NCBI GenBank assembly: GCA_902496665.1
Contig: CABVBU010000012.1
Coordinates: 1 to 64,000, forward strand
DNA: 64,000 bases
Source of the DNA: an uncultured Clostridium sp.
GTDB taxonomy: Bacteria > Bacillota > Clostridia > Lachnospirales > Lachnospiraceae
Reading direction: 5' to 3'
Made by a program: the position numbers and the translations under genes. Positions 16,724-25,039 of this stretch are shown piece after piece (within the stretch, counting starts at the first letter, position 1; each line of letters begins with the position of its first letter). The notes under the pieces were generated by a model. It had not been told where the DNA came from. It worked only from the letters and a program-made list of their open reading frames with translations, and made no database searches.

Positions 16724-16901
16724 AAACTTCAAGTTAATAGAGTTAGTATAGCATAAATCATAAAAAATGGGGATCTTTTTTTCTTTTTTCAGGGCCATTC
16801 CACATATTTTTTCAGGAAATAACTCCCGCATTCTTCATGTATAAACTGCCTTGTTTCCGTAAATCATTTTTCTATGAAAATAATTTGCGGAGGTTCTTGT
16901 C

Positions 16902-17678
16902 ATGGCAGGATATAAGGTTGAGATCTGCGGGGTGAATACTTCTAAGCTCCCGCTTCTGACGAATGAGGAAAAAACCGACCTTTTCAGACGGATCCAGAAT
17001 GGAGATACGGACGCAAGAGAAACATATATTAAGGGGAATCTGAGGCTTGTTCTGAGTGTGATCCAGAGGTTTTCGGGGAGCAGTGAGAATCTGGATGATC
17101 TGTTTCAGATCGGATGTATCGGTCTGATCAAGGCCATCGATAATTTTGATCTGTCGCAGAATGTGAAATTTTCAACTTATGCGGTGCCGATGATCCTGGG
17201 GGAGGTGCGGCGGTATCTGAGGGATAATAATTCGATCCGGGTGAGCAGGTCGCTCAGGGACACGGCTTATAAGGCGCTTTCGGCCAGGGAGATGCTTACG
17301 AAGAGGAATTTGCGGGAACCTACGATCATGGAGATTGCGGATGAGGTGGGGATCTCCAAAGAAGAAATTACCTACGCGATGGATGCGATCCAGAGTCCGG
17401 TGAGTCTATATGAGCCGGTTTATACGGACGGTGGGGATCCACTTTGTGTGATGGATCAGATCAGTGATAAGAAGAACCGGGAGGAGAATTGGGTGGAGCA
17501 GCTTTCGCTCAGTGAGGCGATGAAGAGGCTGCCCGCCAGGGAGAAGAGGATTATTGATATGAGGTTTTTTGAGGGAAAGACGCAGACAGAGGTTGCTGGT
17601 GAAGTCGGGATTAGTCAGGCACAGGTGTCCCGTCTGGAAAAAAATGCCTTAAAGGCAATGAAAAGTTATTTAGATTAA
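16902..17678 (+). CDS. sigG: Sporulation sigma factor SigG
   Basis: The 258-residue protein is the late forespore sigma factor. It has the SigG N-terminus (VEICGVNTSKLPLLTNEEK), region 2 with DDLFQIGCIGLIKAIDNFD and KFSTYAVPMILGEVRRYLRD, region 3, and region 4 ending SQAQVSRLEKNALKAMKSYL. It directs RNA polymerase to forespore genes after engulfment. In the model system it sits after spoIIGA and sigE; here it stands alone. GGAGG is eight bases before ATG 16902. A weak SigF/SigG-like promoter, GTATA at 16839-16843 with GTAAATCAT 15 bp later, may drive it. Its presence means the host makes spores. Confidence 0.97.
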   Translation: MAGYKVEICGVNTSKLPLLTNEEKTDLFRRIQNGDTDARETYIKGNLRLVLSVIQRFSGSSENLDDLFQIGCIGLIKAIDNFDLSQNVKFSTYAVPMILGEVRRYLRDNNSIRVSRSLRDTAYKALSAREMLTKRNLREPTIMEIADEVGISKEEITYAMDAIQSPVSLYEPVYTDGGDPLCVMDQISDKKNREENWVEQLSLSEAMKRLPAREKRIIDMRFFEGKTQTEVAGEVGISQAQVSRLEKNALKAMKSYLD

Positions 17679-17690
17679 AAATCATTGGAA

Positions 17691-17718
17691 AGAGCCAGAG
17701 ACTTATATCCCTGGCTCT
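17691..17718. terminator. Hairpin between sigG and the M20 peptidase gene
   Basis: AGAGCCAG at 17691-17698 pairs with CTGGCTCT at 17711-17718. The genes converge here. The T-run is weak on both sides. Confidence 0.5.
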
Positions 17719-17755
17719 GAGTTTACTCTGGTTAACTTAAAAGATTTTCATATAA

Positions 17756-19108
17756 TTATTTCGCTGTCTCCCCATATCTGGTCAGCAGTTCCATATAGAA
17801 GTCGATGCTGTCCGCCAGTTCTTCCACTCCGATGAACTCGTTCGCTGCATGAACATGGTGGTCTTCTCTCGCGTAGATCGTTGAGAAGCGGTATACGCGG
17901 TCGCTGAGATCATAGACGAATCTCGCGTCTGTTCCGCCGAGCATCATCTCCGGACACGGGATCACATCGCCATAGATCTTACCGCTGATCTCAACGAGAA
18001 GATCTTTGATGGCTCCGTCGTACAGGGATGTCGGGGACGCGTTGCTGCCTTTGAGAACGCGCACTTCCACCTCATCCGGTACGATGTCTTCCAGGTGTTT
18101 CTTTACGCTCTCAACGGTATCTCCCGTGAGGATACGGCTGTTTACAACTGCTGTGACCTTTGCCGGAAGAATGTTCGCCTGAGCGGATCCTGAGAGCATG
18201 GTCGGAACGACGGTGGTGTGGAACATCGCGTCGAGGGCCGGATCTTTCTTGAAGTACGGAACGAGTTTTTCCAGGTTCTCATCCGGTTTCTCAAGCAGCT
18301 TTGCCAGCTCCGGATTTTCCTTCGCCATATACGGCGCAAGGACTTCGAAGCGGCGTCGGATCGTATCCGTCACACGGTACGGCATCGGGTTCTCCTGGAT
18401 CGCGATCAGTGCCTTTGCGATCATGGTCGTCGCGAAGTTCTCGCCCGGGCGGCTGGAATGTCCGCCTTTTGCGGTATAGGAGAGTTCGAAGTCCACATAT
18501 CCTTTTTCGCAGAGACCGATGGTGCAGAGTCCCTTATCGTCGATTCCGTAATCGCTTCCCGGGCGGACTCCGCCGCCTTCATCAAAGACGGCGCCGAAGC
18601 GGATGCCGGTTCCTCGGAGTGTCTCCGCCGGGATCTTTCCGCCTGCGACCTCCTCCATATATCCGTAGGAAAGGTAAAGGTCATAGTCCGGCTCGTAGCC
18701 TTTTTCCAGAAGTGCCTCAACGGCTTCCAGCTGTCCGATCAGGTTGCTCTTGCAGTCACTGGATCCGCGGCCCCAGATCTTTCCGTCCGCGATAGTTCCG
18801 GAGTATGGCGGATATGTCCACTTTTCAAGGTCGCCTTCCGGGACAACGTCCTGATGCGCCATTAAGAGAAGCGGCGCGGCACCGGATTTTCCGGTTCCTT
18901 TCCAGTGATAGAGAAGTCCCGCCTGTCCTGTATGTTCCAGGGTCAGGTGTTTATGTACTAACGGGTATGTTTCCTTTAAATACTCATGGAACGCGTCAAA
19001 TTTTGTGTAGTCGGTCAGTGAATTGTCCGCGTTTGATACGGTTGCGAAGCGGACCGCGCCCGCGAGGTGTTCCGCGCTGATCTGCGGATCGATGGTATGT
19101 TTTCCCAT
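17756..19108 (-). CDS. M20 family metallopeptidase (Cps1/PM20D1-like)
   Basis: The 450-residue protein has the two-zinc site of M20 peptidases: H85 in LLMAHQDVVP, D118 in GRGSSDCK, and E152-E153 in GYMEEVAG, with further ligands in FDEGGG and late HVHAANEFI. The insert domain with KGGHSSRP mediates dimerisation. The long form with VVPEGDLEKWTYPPYSG resembles yeast Cps1 and animal PM20D1, which cut or form N-acyl amino acids and dipeptides. AAAGGAGAG precedes ATG 19108. It follows a fused thioesterase gene by 25 bases and is probably co-transcribed with it. Confidence 0.9.
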   Translation of the reverse strand: MGKHTIDPQISAEHLAGAVRFATVSNADNSLTDYTKFDAFHEYLKETYPLVHKHLTLEHTGQAGLLYHWKGTGKSGAAPLLLMAHQDVVPEGDLEKWTYPPYSGTIADGKIWGRGSSDCKSNLIGQLEAVEALLEKGYEPDYDLYLSYGYMEEVAGGKIPAETLRGTGIRFGAVFDEGGGVRPGSDYGIDDKGLCTIGLCEKGYVDFELSYTAKGGHSSRPGENFATTMIAKALIAIQENPMPYRVTDTIRRRFEVLAPYMAKENPELAKLLEKPDENLEKLVPYFKKDPALDAMFHTTVVPTMLSGSAQANILPAKVTAVVNSRILTGDTVESVKKHLEDIVPDEVEVRVLKGSNASPTSLYDGAIKDLLVEISGKIYGDVIPCPEMMLGGTDARFVYDLSDRVYRFSTIYAREDHHVHAANEFIGVEELADSIDFYMELLTRYGETAK

Positions 19109-19133
19109 GTGTCTTCTCTCCTTTGCTGTCGAA

Positions 19134-19856
19134 TTATTCTGCTTTCTTCTCCGCCTTCTCGCTCATGGCTTTGGAGTTTACGATAACGCGCAGGTGGGAA
19201 CCTTCTCCGCACTTGCCTTTTTCATCGTTCACTTCGATGTCGAACCAGAGTTTTCTTCTCTCGATGCTGCGGAGCTTCGCGGTAGCTGTCACTTTCATGC
19301 CCACCGGTGTCGGTGCCAGATGGCGGCAGTGGATCTCCGCGCCGACGGTCGTCTGTCCCTCTTCGAGGTAGGATTTCGCAAGTTCCAGGGCTGCGTCCTC
19401 CATAAGAGCCACCATGTTCGGGGTGGAGAGGATCTTGGAACCGGCGCTGCCGATGCGTTTTGCGGTCATGTCATCGGTAACGGTCCATGTGAGGCTGTAT
19501 GTCGGTGCATAGAGGTCTGCTTTGTCAGCTAAGATAGCAGCAACAGCTGTGCATGCCGGACAGTCGCAGAATCTCGCGCCCTCTGCCTTGATCTTCTTCG
19601 CGTGAGCCTCGATTCCTGCTGCCTTTTCCTCGCCAAAGATCTTCTTCCCATCCTCAGATCCTGCAAAAGCGATCAGGCCGTCGATCGGGATAATATCCGC
19701 TGCGATCTCCTCGATCAGCGCCTTTGCCGCCTCGTCCTGTTTCTCTGTATTGACAGCTTCAAGCCATTTGTTTGCAGCTTCCTTTGCCTCCGCACAGCAG
19801 GACGGCGCGTTGATAAGTGCTTTAACTTCCTCGATCATTGCCTCTGTTTTATTCAT
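19134..19856 (-). CDS. Fusion of a Cys-rich helical domain and a FlK-like hotdog thioesterase
   Basis: The 240-residue protein has two parts. Residues 1-115 are a helical, cysteine-bearing domain (C20-C21, then C97-x-C99-x-x-C102 in FCDCPACTAV) that in related bacteria is annotated, without clear basis, as a molecular chaperone. Residues 116-240 form a hotdog thioesterase of the fluoroacetyl-CoA type: T145 in STPNMVALMEDAA, E153, and H179 in RHLAPTPVG match its catalytic triad. It probably hydrolyses an acyl-CoA. CGGAGG precedes ATG 19856. It is upstream of the M20 peptidase gene in one operon. The link between domains is not explained. Confidence 0.75.
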   Translation of the reverse strand: MNKTEAMIEEVKALINAPSCCAEAKEAANKWLEAVNTEKQDEAAKALIEEIAADIIPIDGLIAFAGSEDGKKIFGEEKAAGIEAHAKKIKAEGARFCDCPACTAVAAILADKADLYAPTYSLTWTVTDDMTAKRIGSAGSKILSTPNMVALMEDAALELAKSYLEEGQTTVGAEIHCRHLAPTPVGMKVTATAKLRSIERRKLWFDIEVNDEKGKCGEGSHLRVIVNSKAMSEKAEKKAE

Positions 19857-20092
19857 GGTTTATTCCTCCGTTCGTTTCTTTCATGTCACTTTTTCTGCCT
19901 CTGATAAGTCTCCGGATGAATTTTCCAAATCTCCGATTTTTCCGAATCTCCTATTCAGAAAACAGTCCTGTTCCCATTCTATCGCATGTATTTCGAAAAT
20001 TCAATCGGATTTTTCCACAGTTTTCAGACCTTTTGTCGATACTGAGATTTTTTCTCTCAAAATATCCGCAGCAATCCGCAGCAGTTTCCCAC

Positions 20093-20374
20093 TCATATCT
20101 CTTCCCTGCTGCAGGCCTGCAGCTGATGTTCATGCTCGTACTTCTCCTTCGTCGCAAGCCCGCCGCGGATATGCCGCTCCGCCTTGTTGATATCCAGAAC
20201 CACTCTCGCCTGCGCCGCCAGGGACGGATCGATGTGGATCAGACGATCCGTCACATCCTTGTGTACCGTGCTCTTTGAGATTCCAAACCGTTTCGCTGTC
20301 TGTCTCACCGTCGCATTCTCGTCAATAATATAGTTCGCAATCTGGATCGCCCGCTCTTCAATATATTCCTTCAT
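20093..20374 (-). CDS. spoIIID: Sporulation transcriptional regulator SpoIIID
   Basis: The 93-residue protein is the mother-cell regulator SpoIIID: MKEYIEERAIQIANYIIDEN, then a helix-turn-helix ATVRQTAKRFGISKSTVHKD and LAAQARVVLDINKAERHIRG with KHEH-like tail. It switches gene expression from SigE to SigK targets. GAGGGG lies eight bases before ATG 20374; the longer frame from 20404 is not needed. With sigG it supports full sporulation ability. No neighbours share its job here. Confidence 0.96.
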   Translation of the reverse strand: MKEYIEERAIQIANYIIDENATVRQTAKRFGISKSTVHKDVTDRLIHIDPSLAAQARVVLDINKAERHIRGGLATKEKYEHEHQLQACSREEI

Positions 20375-20566
20375 AGGGTTGCCCCTCGATGATATTTTTA
20401 CCATCTTATTACAGAATTTGAGAATTTATGCGGGCAAGATTCCTATCCGATATCTCAACGCATTCCCGCACCGCAGCAGTCTGTATTTTCGCGCAGGTGC
20501 GTATTCCTGATACGTTATCGTCTTCTTGTATAGCAGTGCATTCCTCGAATTTTCCTATGTACAAAA

Positions 20567-20615
20567 ATGTGCAGATATAGGTCCCCTCCATAAAAGGATC
20601 TCCATATCTGCACAT
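20567..20615 (-). terminator. Intrinsic terminator of the nicotinamidase-like gene
   Basis: ATGTGCAGATAT at 20567-20578 pairs perfectly with ATATCTGCACAT at 20604-20615; on the minus strand TTTTTGT follows the stem. Confidence 0.85.
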
Positions 20616-20641
20616 CATTTCACTCTAAATCTTTAATTTTC

Positions 20642-21172
20642 TTACTTCACCACGATCTGACAGCTTCTCATGGTCTCTAAAGCCGCCTCATGTCTTTCCC
20701 TCGTCACGCCTGCCGCACATGCAGAATCCACGAAGACCGGGGTCTCCGGGAGGAACGCTTTGATGAGGAGTGCGTTTGAAACCACACAGATATCCGTACA
20801 GAGTCCCACAAGCTCGATGGACTCGATCGGTGTCTTCTTATTTCTCTCAAGAAGGTCTTCCGCTAACTCCGGACATCCGAAGGTGATCTTCTCGTACATC
20901 GCCGCGTCACGCTCCACGAAGATCTTCTCAAGCTCCGGGATCAGATTCCAGCCGTCGGTTCCTTTCATACAGTGGGGAACCGGAAGGAAATGTCCCTCCT
21001 GGGTGTCCATATAATTCTCGAAATGCGTGTCCTTCGTAAAGATCAGGTCCCCATCAAACTCTTTTGCCTTCTTTACAACAGCCGGGACGATCGCCTCCGC
21101 GTCCTTGCTGCCGAGACTTCCGTTCACAAAATCCTTCTGCATATCCACAACGATCAAAATCTTCTCTGCCAT
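20642..21172 (-). CDS. Cysteine hydrolase, nicotinamidase/isochorismatase family
   Basis: The 176-residue protein has the family triad: D10 in IVVDMQKDFVNG, K95 in MYEKITFG, and the nucleophile C129 in GLCTDICVVSNAL. Metal ligands near D48-x-H50 (TKDTHFENY) and H67 fit nicotinamidase PncA, which converts nicotinamide to nicotinate for NAD salvage. AAAGGAAAATG precedes ATG 21172. It is a single gene with its own terminator. A related ureidoacrylate or isochorismate hydrolase role cannot be excluded. Confidence 0.88.
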   Translation of the reverse strand: MAEKILIVVDMQKDFVNGSLGSKDAEAIVPAVVKKAKEFDGDLIFTKDTHFENYMDTQEGHFLPVPHCMKGTDGWNLIPELEKIFVERDAAMYEKITFGCPELAEDLLERNKKTPIESIELVGLCTDICVVSNALLIKAFLPETPVFVDSACAAGVTRERHEAALETMRSCQIVVK

Positions 21173-21264
21173 AGCTCATTTTCCTTTCTCCGAATCCGGA
21201 TCTGTCTTAGGTCGAGGATACCCCAGACCACCTGCCCTGTCAAGCGGTTTTCCGGATCAGCAGC

Positions 21265-21300
21265 AAAATGCCCCTGAGTTTCCACCCAGAAGGCATTTTT
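21265..21300 (-). terminator. Hairpin downstream of sortase B
   Basis: AAAATGCC at 21265-21272 pairs with GGCATTTTT at 21291-21299; on the minus strand it follows the sortase gene by 60 bases. Confidence 0.55.
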
Positions 21301-21359
21301 CTTCTCCCTGCACGGCCCGCATCTCATTGATCGCGGACCTGCGCGATAGCAGCTTATAT

Positions 21360-22199
21360 TTACGGCTCCGCAACCCGTCTCGCCGCCACCACAAACCGCC
21401 CATTTTTCGTATGGTAGCTGCATGTGGACAGCATCAGGATCTGATCCTCGTACTCTGGGACGATCTCCGTGTCGTAGTCGGAATGTCCTCTGAGCCAGGT
21501 CACCAGCTCATCGTATTCCTCCTCCGGGATATCCCCGTCGTAGCGGTAATACTGGAATCCATCCTCATCTTCATAGAGCACCTTCGTCTCCACCGCCGCA
21601 AAGACCTCATATGTCCGCGGTTCTCCATCGACGTAAAACCGGATGATCGGATGTTCCTTCCAGTAATCAGCCTTTTTGTAGGAATCAAGGGTTCCGAACA
21701 TGGACCCGTTTTTCATGTTGTGTCCATAAATGATCAGACACTTCGTGTCCACTCCGGACGCCTCGCCGAGAAACGGGGTTCCGCCAAATGACTTGGATTC
21801 ATCAAAGGCCCTGTGGAGATAATACTCCGGATCAGACTCCCGATCCACCACCGGGTAATCGATCCTTGTATCCGGGATCCTGATCCAGCCGACGTAATCG
21901 GTGTTCTCATTCTTAAGCGCCGCGTATCCGGCAGCTTCCTTTAAGAGTTCTGCCCACTCTGCCGCTTTCTCCGGATCCGCTGTCTCCCCGGCACTCTCCG
22001 TCAGATCTGCCGGAGCTTCCTCCTCCGCATACTCTGCCGCCAGCTTACTCAGGCTGTCGAACGCGTCCGCTTCCTTTTTTGCCGCCAGGTAATCCCGGCC
22101 CGCCATAAAGGCGGAGACGCAGAACACCGTGCCAAACACCAGGATCCCTAACTTGTACCACCATGGGCTTTTTTTCCGTTTCTTCTTTTCTTCTGCCAT
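21360..22199 (-). CDS. srtB: Class B sortase
   Basis: The 279-residue protein has an N-terminal membrane anchor (16-34, YKLGILVFGTVFCVSAFMAG) after a basic start, an acidic stalk to about residue 95, and the SrtB catalytic domain. The active residues are H160 (IIYGHNMKNGSMF), C260 (LSTCSYHTKNGRF) and R268. It joins surface proteins bearing a sorting signal to the peptidoglycan. The ATG overlaps the stop of the upstream sorting-signal frame (TGATG), so the two were translationally coupled. Its present substrate at this locus is truncated, so it must serve proteins coded elsewhere or have lost its role. Confidence 0.93.
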   Translation of the reverse strand: MAEEKKKRKKSPWWYKLGILVFGTVFCVSAFMAGRDYLAAKKEADAFDSLSKLAAEYAEEEAPADLTESAGETADPEKAAEWAELLKEAAGYAALKNENTDYVGWIRIPDTRIDYPVVDRESDPEYYLHRAFDESKSFGGTPFLGEASGVDTKCLIIYGHNMKNGSMFGTLDSYKKADYWKEHPIIRFYVDGEPRTYEVFAAVETKVLYEDEDGFQYYRYDGDIPEEEYDELVTWLRGHSDYDTEIVPEYEDQILMLSTCSYHTKNGRFVVAARRVAEP

Positions 22200-22489
22200 C
22201 AGCTCTTTCTCCTTCTGTCAGAGTGCTCCTTTCCAAGTATCAGTGCCAGAAGACCAGTGAGGGAAATTCCCGCAAGTAAAAACCACAGATAGCCATGTGT
22301 CACATCACCAGTCTCAGGAACATTTCTGTCCTTCTTTCTCATATTTTTCGCGTCTGCTACTGCCGCATCCGCGCTGCCAGGTGTCGGGAGTCCCGCGTAT
22401 CCGGCAGCATACCAAACCTTATTCGCTGTGACGGAAACGTTCTCCACAACCGGCGGCTTCGGCTCCTCATTTACCTGTTTAAGTGCCAA
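22199..22489 (-). pseudogene. Orphan C-terminal sorting signal of a surface protein
   Basis: The 96-codon frame ends in a classical cell-wall sorting signal: NVPETGD, a hydrophobic helix WFLLAGISLTGLLALIL, then a basic tail KEHSDRRRKS. The motif V-P-E-T-G is a variant of LPXTG. There is no signal peptide and no ribosome site; an in-frame TAA lies just upstream of TTG 22489, and the MATE gene ends 24 bases further. It is the remaining tail of a larger sortase substrate whose N-terminal part was deleted. Confidence 0.7.
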
Positions 22490-22513
22490 TTACAATGTCA
22501 ACGAAATGTTTTT

Positions 22514-23869
22514 CTAAGTTGTCTTTTCCTTAAGCTCTCTCCCGATCTTTTTTATCACAAAGAGATACGAGACGCCCGTAAATACTGCCGCTGCGATCCA
22601 GGCTGCCGGGTCACCAAAGCAGGCCAGCGGATAGCTGAAAAGCTTCATCGCCGCCACGGAGACGATCAGTCTCGCGATGAGCTCGGAGACGCCTCCCATC
22701 ATCGGCAGGAACCCATATCCGCACCCCTGCATGATATTCCGGAAAATAAAGATCGTGCAGAGAGGCAGGAAGAAGGCTGCTGTCATATGGCAGTACGTTT
22801 CCGCCCAGGGCATCATCGCGCTGATATCCACATCTCCGGTAAAAAACAAGCCCAGACATGGTTTTAAGAGGGCGCACATTAAGAGTGCGACCGCGATCGA
22901 ATATACAAATTCCGCAAGAAGCGCCGCCCGCACGCCTGCCCTGATCCTCTTCACATCTCCACAGCCGTAGTTCTGCCCACCGTAGGTCGCCATCGTCTGA
23001 CCCATGGCGATCATACCCTGGATCACGAGGTTCTGGATCTTCGACGCAGCGGTGTAGGCCGCGACTGCCACAGAGCCGAAAAGGTTGATGGCGGACTGCA
23101 TGATCATAGCCCCCGATGCAGTGATCGCGAACTGGAACGCCATCGGGATCCCGGCTGCCAGCTGGTACTTTGTGTCTGTCCGTTGGAGCTTCCAGTGCTC
23201 TCTTTCCGGCTTTAAGGACGGAACCTTCCACCAGATATATCCCGCGCAGAGCACCGCCGAGATCGCCTGGGACAGATTTGTCGCCCAGGCTGCTCCTGCC
23301 ACCCCCATGCCGCCGCGGATGATAAAAAGCAGATCCAGTCCCACGTTCAGACATGCGGAAAATATCAGGAAAAACAGCGGGACCTGGCTGTTTCCCACCG
23401 CCCGCAGATATGCGGAAAACAGGTTGTAAAAGATGTTTGCCGTAAGTCCGATGCTGATCCCCATAATGTACGTGTAGGCATCCCGGAAGATATCCGACGG
23501 CGTATTCATCAGGTGCAAAAGCGGGTTCATGATCGACACACAGACCAGTGTCAGGATGACCGCTGCGATCACCGCCAAAATGATTCCGTTTGCCACGCTG
23601 CGTTTCACACCCTTTTCATCCCCTGCCCCATACCGTTGGGCAGTAAGGATCGAAAACCCGGCAGTGATTCCCTGCGCAAAGCCAGTTGCCAGAAACATGA
23701 TCGTTCCGGTGGAACCGACCGCCGCCAGCGCCCCTGCACCGACGTAACGGCCAACGATGATCGTGTCTGCCATATTATAAAGCTGCTGAAAAATATTTCC
23801 GATCACCAATGGGAGCGTAAATTGCAAAATCACCGGCAGCGGTTTTCCTTTTGTCATATCGAGCTGCAT
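22514..23869 (-). CDS. MATE family multidrug/cation efflux transporter
   Basis: The 451-residue protein has twelve hydrophobic segments in two similar halves, as in MATE exporters of the NorM/DinF type. Characteristic blocks are LQFTLPLVIGNIFQQLYNMA with DTIIVGRYVGAGALAAVG near the start and AAYTAASKIQNLVIQGMIA with GQTMATYGGQNYG in the second half. It exports organic cations or drugs in exchange for Na+ or H+. AAAGGA is nine bases before ATG 23869. The truncated sortase substrate lies directly downstream. Confidence 0.93.
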   Translation of the reverse strand: MQLDMTKGKPLPVILQFTLPLVIGNIFQQLYNMADTIIVGRYVGAGALAAVGSTGTIMFLATGFAQGITAGFSILTAQRYGAGDEKGVKRSVANGIILAVIAAVILTLVCVSIMNPLLHLMNTPSDIFRDAYTYIMGISIGLTANIFYNLFSAYLRAVGNSQVPLFFLIFSACLNVGLDLLFIIRGGMGVAGAAWATNLSQAISAVLCAGYIWWKVPSLKPEREHWKLQRTDTKYQLAAGIPMAFQFAITASGAMIMQSAINLFGSVAVAAYTAASKIQNLVIQGMIAMGQTMATYGGQNYGCGDVKRIRAGVRAALLAEFVYSIAVALLMCALLKPCLGLFFTGDVDISAMMPWAETYCHMTAAFFLPLCTIFIFRNIMQGCGYGFLPMMGGVSELIARLIVSVAAMKLFSYPLACFGDPAAWIAAAVFTGVSYLFVIKKIGRELKEKTT

Positions 23870-23892
23870 GCTGTTGATCCTTTCTTTTTACA

Positions 23893-23923
23893 TAAAAATG
23901 CCTGACTGATATCAGCCAGGCAT
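23893..23923 (-). terminator. Intrinsic terminator of the cytidylate-kinase-like gene
   Basis: ATGCCTG at 23898-23904 and CAGGCAT at 23917-23923 with an inner ACTGATATCAG-type extension form a tight stem; on the minus strand it ends in TTTTTATG. Confidence 0.8.
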
Positions 23924-23980
23924 CAAAATCATTATCTGTCGTGCCCAGCAAACAGGCCGGCTGCACATTTCATTTGGGGA

Positions 23981-25024
23981 TCATTCCGTTTTTTTCTTAT
24001 CCTTATCGCGACCGATCATTCTCAGAATAAAATCGACAGTACCGTCAATTCCGTAGCTTGCGCTGTTGATACAGAGATCGTAGTTGTTCGCGTTTCCCCA
24101 GCTTCTTCCAGTATAGAAATTGTAATAATGCGCATGTTTTTTGTCAAGTTTTTTCAGGAAATGGCGCGCTTTTTTCCGGTCTAATCCGGAGTTTACCTCG
24201 ATCGCGCGCTGGATCCTCTGCTCGATCGGTGCAGTGATATAGATACTGATATGCGGAATGCCGTTGTTCGTTAAGATCGCATCGGCACAGCGGCCCATGA
24301 TAATAAAGTCTTCCTTTTTCGCCATATCACAGATCAGGTCACTCTGGTTGAAGAAGACGGCGTCCTGGCGGCTCAGACCGTGGTAACGGCTGAAGTACTT
24401 GATATGATCCTTCAGGGACATGTGGGTCACAGCCTCAAACTCGCTGGCCGGACTGTCATTCAGTTCTTCTTTTACATGGGCATATCCCGCCGCGTCACGG
24501 ATCGTCTTATCTTTCTCCGCATCGAGACGTTTTAATACTGCCTCGAAAATATCAGCATCGTAATAGTTAATATGAAGCTTATCCGCAAGCTTGAAACCGA
24601 CATCGATTCCACCGCTTCCGTATGTCCAGCTGATACAGATGATCAGGTGGTCGTCGTTGGAGAAACGGTTCGCTACGTTGAAGCTGTTTAACTTCGCGAG
24701 AATCGGATCAATCACATCGCCGCTGGCAAAGCTTGTCGGAAGACTCATGACCTCATTGAGGATGCGGTTGTACTCGGTCATACACATCGCGCGTTCTTCC
24801 TTATCCTCGATGGTGCGGGCCATGTTCGCGATCAGTCCAAGCTCACTGCGGACTAAATGTCCCTGCGGTCTTGTTGTGAGGAGCTCGGTGAGTTCGTTTA
24901 CACAGCGCTCTCTGTCACGGTTGAAAACACGTCCCAGGGAGGAACCAAGATGGACATAGACCTCCGCGTCCAGATCGTAGATATGTTCTGCCAGTTCTTT
25001 GATTTCTTCTTTCGTTGCAGCCAT
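23981..25024 (-). CDS. Cytidylate-kinase-like protein with an extra N-terminal domain
   Basis: The 347-residue protein has a C-terminal half (about 125-340) like the cytidylate kinase-like family: LIICISWTYGSGGIDVGFKL, DIFEAVLKR, then DFIIMGRCADAILTNN and ISIYITAPIEQRIQRA. The nucleotide loop is G-S-G-G rather than the classical GxxxxGK[ST], as usual for this family. The first 125 residues are helical, with no family I recognise. Its natural substrate is unknown. GGGGGAGG precedes ATG 25024. It begins 15 bases after the Na+/H+ antiporter gene stop and is probably in one operon with it. Confidence 0.75.
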   Translation of the reverse strand: MAATKEEIKELAEHIYDLDAEVYVHLGSSLGRVFNRDRERCVNELTELLTTRPQGHLVRSELGLIANMARTIEDKEERAMCMTEYNRILNEVMSLPTSFASGDVIDPILAKLNSFNVANRFSNDDHLIICISWTYGSGGIDVGFKLADKLHINYYDADIFEAVLKRLDAEKDKTIRDAAGYAHVKEELNDSPASEFEAVTHMSLKDHIKYFSRYHGLSRQDAVFFNQSDLICDMAKKEDFIIMGRCADAILTNNGIPHISIYITAPIEQRIQRAIEVNSGLDRKKARHFLKKLDKKHAHYYNFYTGRSWGNANNYDLCINSASYGIDGTVDFILRMIGRDKDKKKTE

Positions 25025-25039
25025 ATTTCCTCCCCCTTC

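Noticed and set aside
18218..18865. 215-codon + strand frame opposite the M20 peptidase
   Set aside because: Antisense shadow of an intact enzyme with all metal ligands; no start signals.
22611..23354. 247-codon minus frame inside the MATE gene
   Set aside because: It is a shadow in another frame of a complete MATE gene with continuous membrane helices; its composition (very rich in R and G) is not protein-like.
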